Source: Oscillospiraceae bacterium
GTDB lineage: Bacteria; Bacillota; Clostridia; Oscillospirales; Acutalibacteraceae
DNA length: 32,552 nucleotides
NCBI GenBank assembly: GCA_015065605.1
Contig: SVPZ01000028.1
Location: forward strand, 1 to 32,552
Direction: 5' to 3'
Below are positions 32,087-32,552 of the stretch, piece by piece (the stretch's first letter is position 1; the number at the start of each line of letters is the position of its first letter). Under the pieces are notes generated by a model. It was given only the letters and a program-made list of their open reading frames with translations. It ran no database searches and had not been told where the DNA came from. A program made the translations under genes and the position numbers.

Positions 32087-32281
32087 AATATGTTCTATCT
32101 TAATATCCAACATCATTTTTTATACCTACCTTTCTTAATTTCAGAAACTGTTTTATTATTTTCTTAAAGCCGTCGCTGTGGTCTGTATATAAATCCCGTA
32201 AAGTGAGAAGCACTTTTTGGCTTTAATCTGTAATCAAACAACTTCTGTAGTTTAGCTGTACATTGGTCTCACCCTTCCTTT
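32041..32281 (-). ncRNA. Candidate structured non-coding RNA of about 240 nt
   Basis: A well-formed extended -10 promoter (32288-32316) and a strong terminator (32041-32086) bracket a stretch with no convincing coding frame. The RNA can form an 8-bp helix between UUAAAGCC (32219-32226) and GGCUUUAA (32164-32171), enclosing a 6-bp hairpin AAAGUG/CACUUU (32200-32216). A competing pairing exists: AGGGUGAGA near the 5' end (32267-32275) is complementary over 9 positions, two of them G-U, to UCUCACUUU (32200-32208) in that hairpin. I recognise no known class with certainty; it does not fit tmRNA, SRP RNA, RNase P or T-box as I know them. A trans-acting or regulatory RNA of the raiA type and size is one family to compare. 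Confidence 0.5.
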
Positions 32282-32287
32282 GACTAT

Positions 32288-32316
32288 ATATTAGCATATT
32301 TCTTGGTTTCTTTCAA
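32288..32316 (-). promoter_or_regulatory. Promoter of the candidate RNA
   Basis: On the minus strand, TTGAAA (32311-32316), a 17-bp spacer and TAATAT (32288-32293) with the extended -10 TG at the correct place (TGC-TAATAT). The predicted start is near 32281. It is among the better minus-strand promoters in the window, although no protein gene follows. Confidence 0.7.
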
Positions 32317-32380
32317 TTCGCAGAATTTATAAAAATATTTGCTCAACTTTATGCAAAACACAGAAATCGTTTTACACATA

Positions 32381-32409
32381 TTGACCAGAGTAGTTTTTTA
32401 TGGTAAAAT
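32381..32409 (+). promoter_or_regulatory. Strong plus-strand promoter cut off by an insertion sequence
   Basis: TTGACC (32381-32386), a 17-bp spacer and TAAAAT (32404-32409) with an extended TGG before it. The predicted start is about 32416. The end of the insertion sequence begins about 17 bp further on, so the promoter's original gene is probably displaced to the far side of the element, outside the window. It is divergent from the candidate RNA promoter. Confidence 0.6.
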
Positions 32410-32458
32410 AAATTTGTTGAGTTTTTAAAAAAGGGGCTGTAAAAAAACGACCCAAATA

Positions 32459-32506
32459 AAAAAAGACTACAAACCAATCCGAAAGGATAGGAATGTAGTC
32501 TTTTTT
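32459..32506 (+). terminator. Terminator-like hairpin at the insertion-sequence end
   Basis: GACTACA (32465-32471) pairs with TGTAGTC (32494-32500); CC/GG and ATCC/GGAT extend the helix with small internal mismatches to a GAAA tetraloop (32481-32484). Six A before and six T after complete a terminator on the plus strand. It would stop transcription entering from the promoter at 32381-32409 and so shield the transposase gene, as known for hairpins in other insertion sequences. Confidence 0.7.
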
Positions 32507-32523
32507 GTGGTATAATTAAGTTG

Positions 32524-32552
32524 ATGAAAAATAAATATAACCCACGAGTATA
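32524..32552 (+). CDS. Transposase, first codons only (partial)
   Basis: An ATG followed by eight further sense codons (MKNKYNPRV) runs off the right edge. An extended -10 TGG-TATAAT (32508-32516) ends 7 bp before the ATG, which places the transcription start at or next to the start codon: a leaderless message without a ribosome site. Its identity as transposase is inferred from the insertion-sequence end; nine residues cannot confirm it. Confidence 0.4.

Larger units (their letters stand above)
32433..32552 (+). mobile_element. Left end of an insertion sequence (IS1182-like, tentative)
   Basis: GGGGCTGTAAAAAAACGACC at 32433-32452 resembles the terminal inverted repeat of IS1182/IS5-group elements, which often begin GGGGCTGT. 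A hairpin and a promoter with a start codon follow at the spacing expected for the transposase. The right end and any target duplication are outside the window, so the family is a recognition call only. Confidence 0.5.

Noticed and set aside
32100..32213. 37-codon minus-strand frame with GTG start inside the candidate RNA
   Set aside because: No ribosome site precedes the GTG, and the frame overlaps the predicted 8-bp and 6-bp helices. A real small protein cannot be fully excluded.
32252..32263. Three-codon ATG-TAC-AGC-TAA leader near the 5' end of the candidate RNA
   Set aside because: A purine-rich stretch precedes it, but a three-codon frame arises easily by chance and no downstream gene would be regulated by it.
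1..32552. CRISPR arrays, tRNA and rRNA genes, prophage or microcompartment genes
   Set aside because: No regularly spaced repeats, cloverleaf-like segments, rRNA-like stretches, phage structural genes or shell-protein genes were seen on reading both strands.

Overview
The window looks like a chromosomal segment of a low-GC Firmicute, most likely a gut-type Clostridia member. The basis is the AT-rich sequence, very strong AGGAGG-type ribosome binding sites, sigma-A style promoters with 17-bp spacers, and the gene families present. No rRNA or tRNA was found, so the species cannot be named.

Layout. (1) 1-1900: the N-terminal part of a secreted surface-type protein (runs off the left edge) and a small HTH regulator with a striking inverted/direct-repeat operator. 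(2) 1900-6150: a hexuronate catabolic operon on the minus strand, uxuA - uxuB - eda - kdgK, taking D-fructuronate via D-mannonate and KDG to pyruvate and glyceraldehyde-3-phosphate, preceded by an AraC-type regulator that seems to have lost its N-terminal part at a recombination scar near 6120-6260. (3) 6260-21100: a compact Wzx/Wzy-type capsule/exopolysaccharide locus, entirely on the minus strand. It runs from a priming phosphoglycosyl transferase through two GT2 glycosyltransferases, a CDP-alditol-type cytidylyltransferase, a pyruvyl transferase, a polymerase, an iron-sulphur FrhB-like protein, LicD, a further glycosyltransferase, and flippase, to CapE, CapF, an inserted nucleotidyltransferase and CapG. 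CapE/F/G together make UDP-N-acetyl-L-fucosamine. One strong promoter (21072-21100) and one terminator (6253-6291) bracket the locus.

(4) 21100-22050: a divergently transcribed DUF89 metal-dependent phosphatase. (5) 22050-28160: a four-gene minus-strand operon encoding a glycyl radical activating enzyme, a glycyl radical enzyme of eliminase type (Cys-Gln-Glu active-site motif), a ManA-type phosphomannose isomerase and a cytoplasmic GH32 fructosidase, with a divergent AraC regulator. I cannot assign this combination to a characterised pathway; it is the best candidate here for an undescribed catabolic system. (6) 28160-31860: a membrane-anchored Xre regulator, a nitrilase-family hydrolase, an iron-type alcohol dehydrogenase and a LysR regulator.

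(7) 31860-32552: no substantial gene, but the region is not empty. It holds a predicted ~240-nt structured RNA on the minus strand with its own extended -10 promoter and terminator, an orphan plus-strand promoter, and the left end of an insertion sequence with a terminator-like hairpin and an apparently leaderless transposase start at the window edge. All functional statements come from reading motifs and context; no database search was possible.
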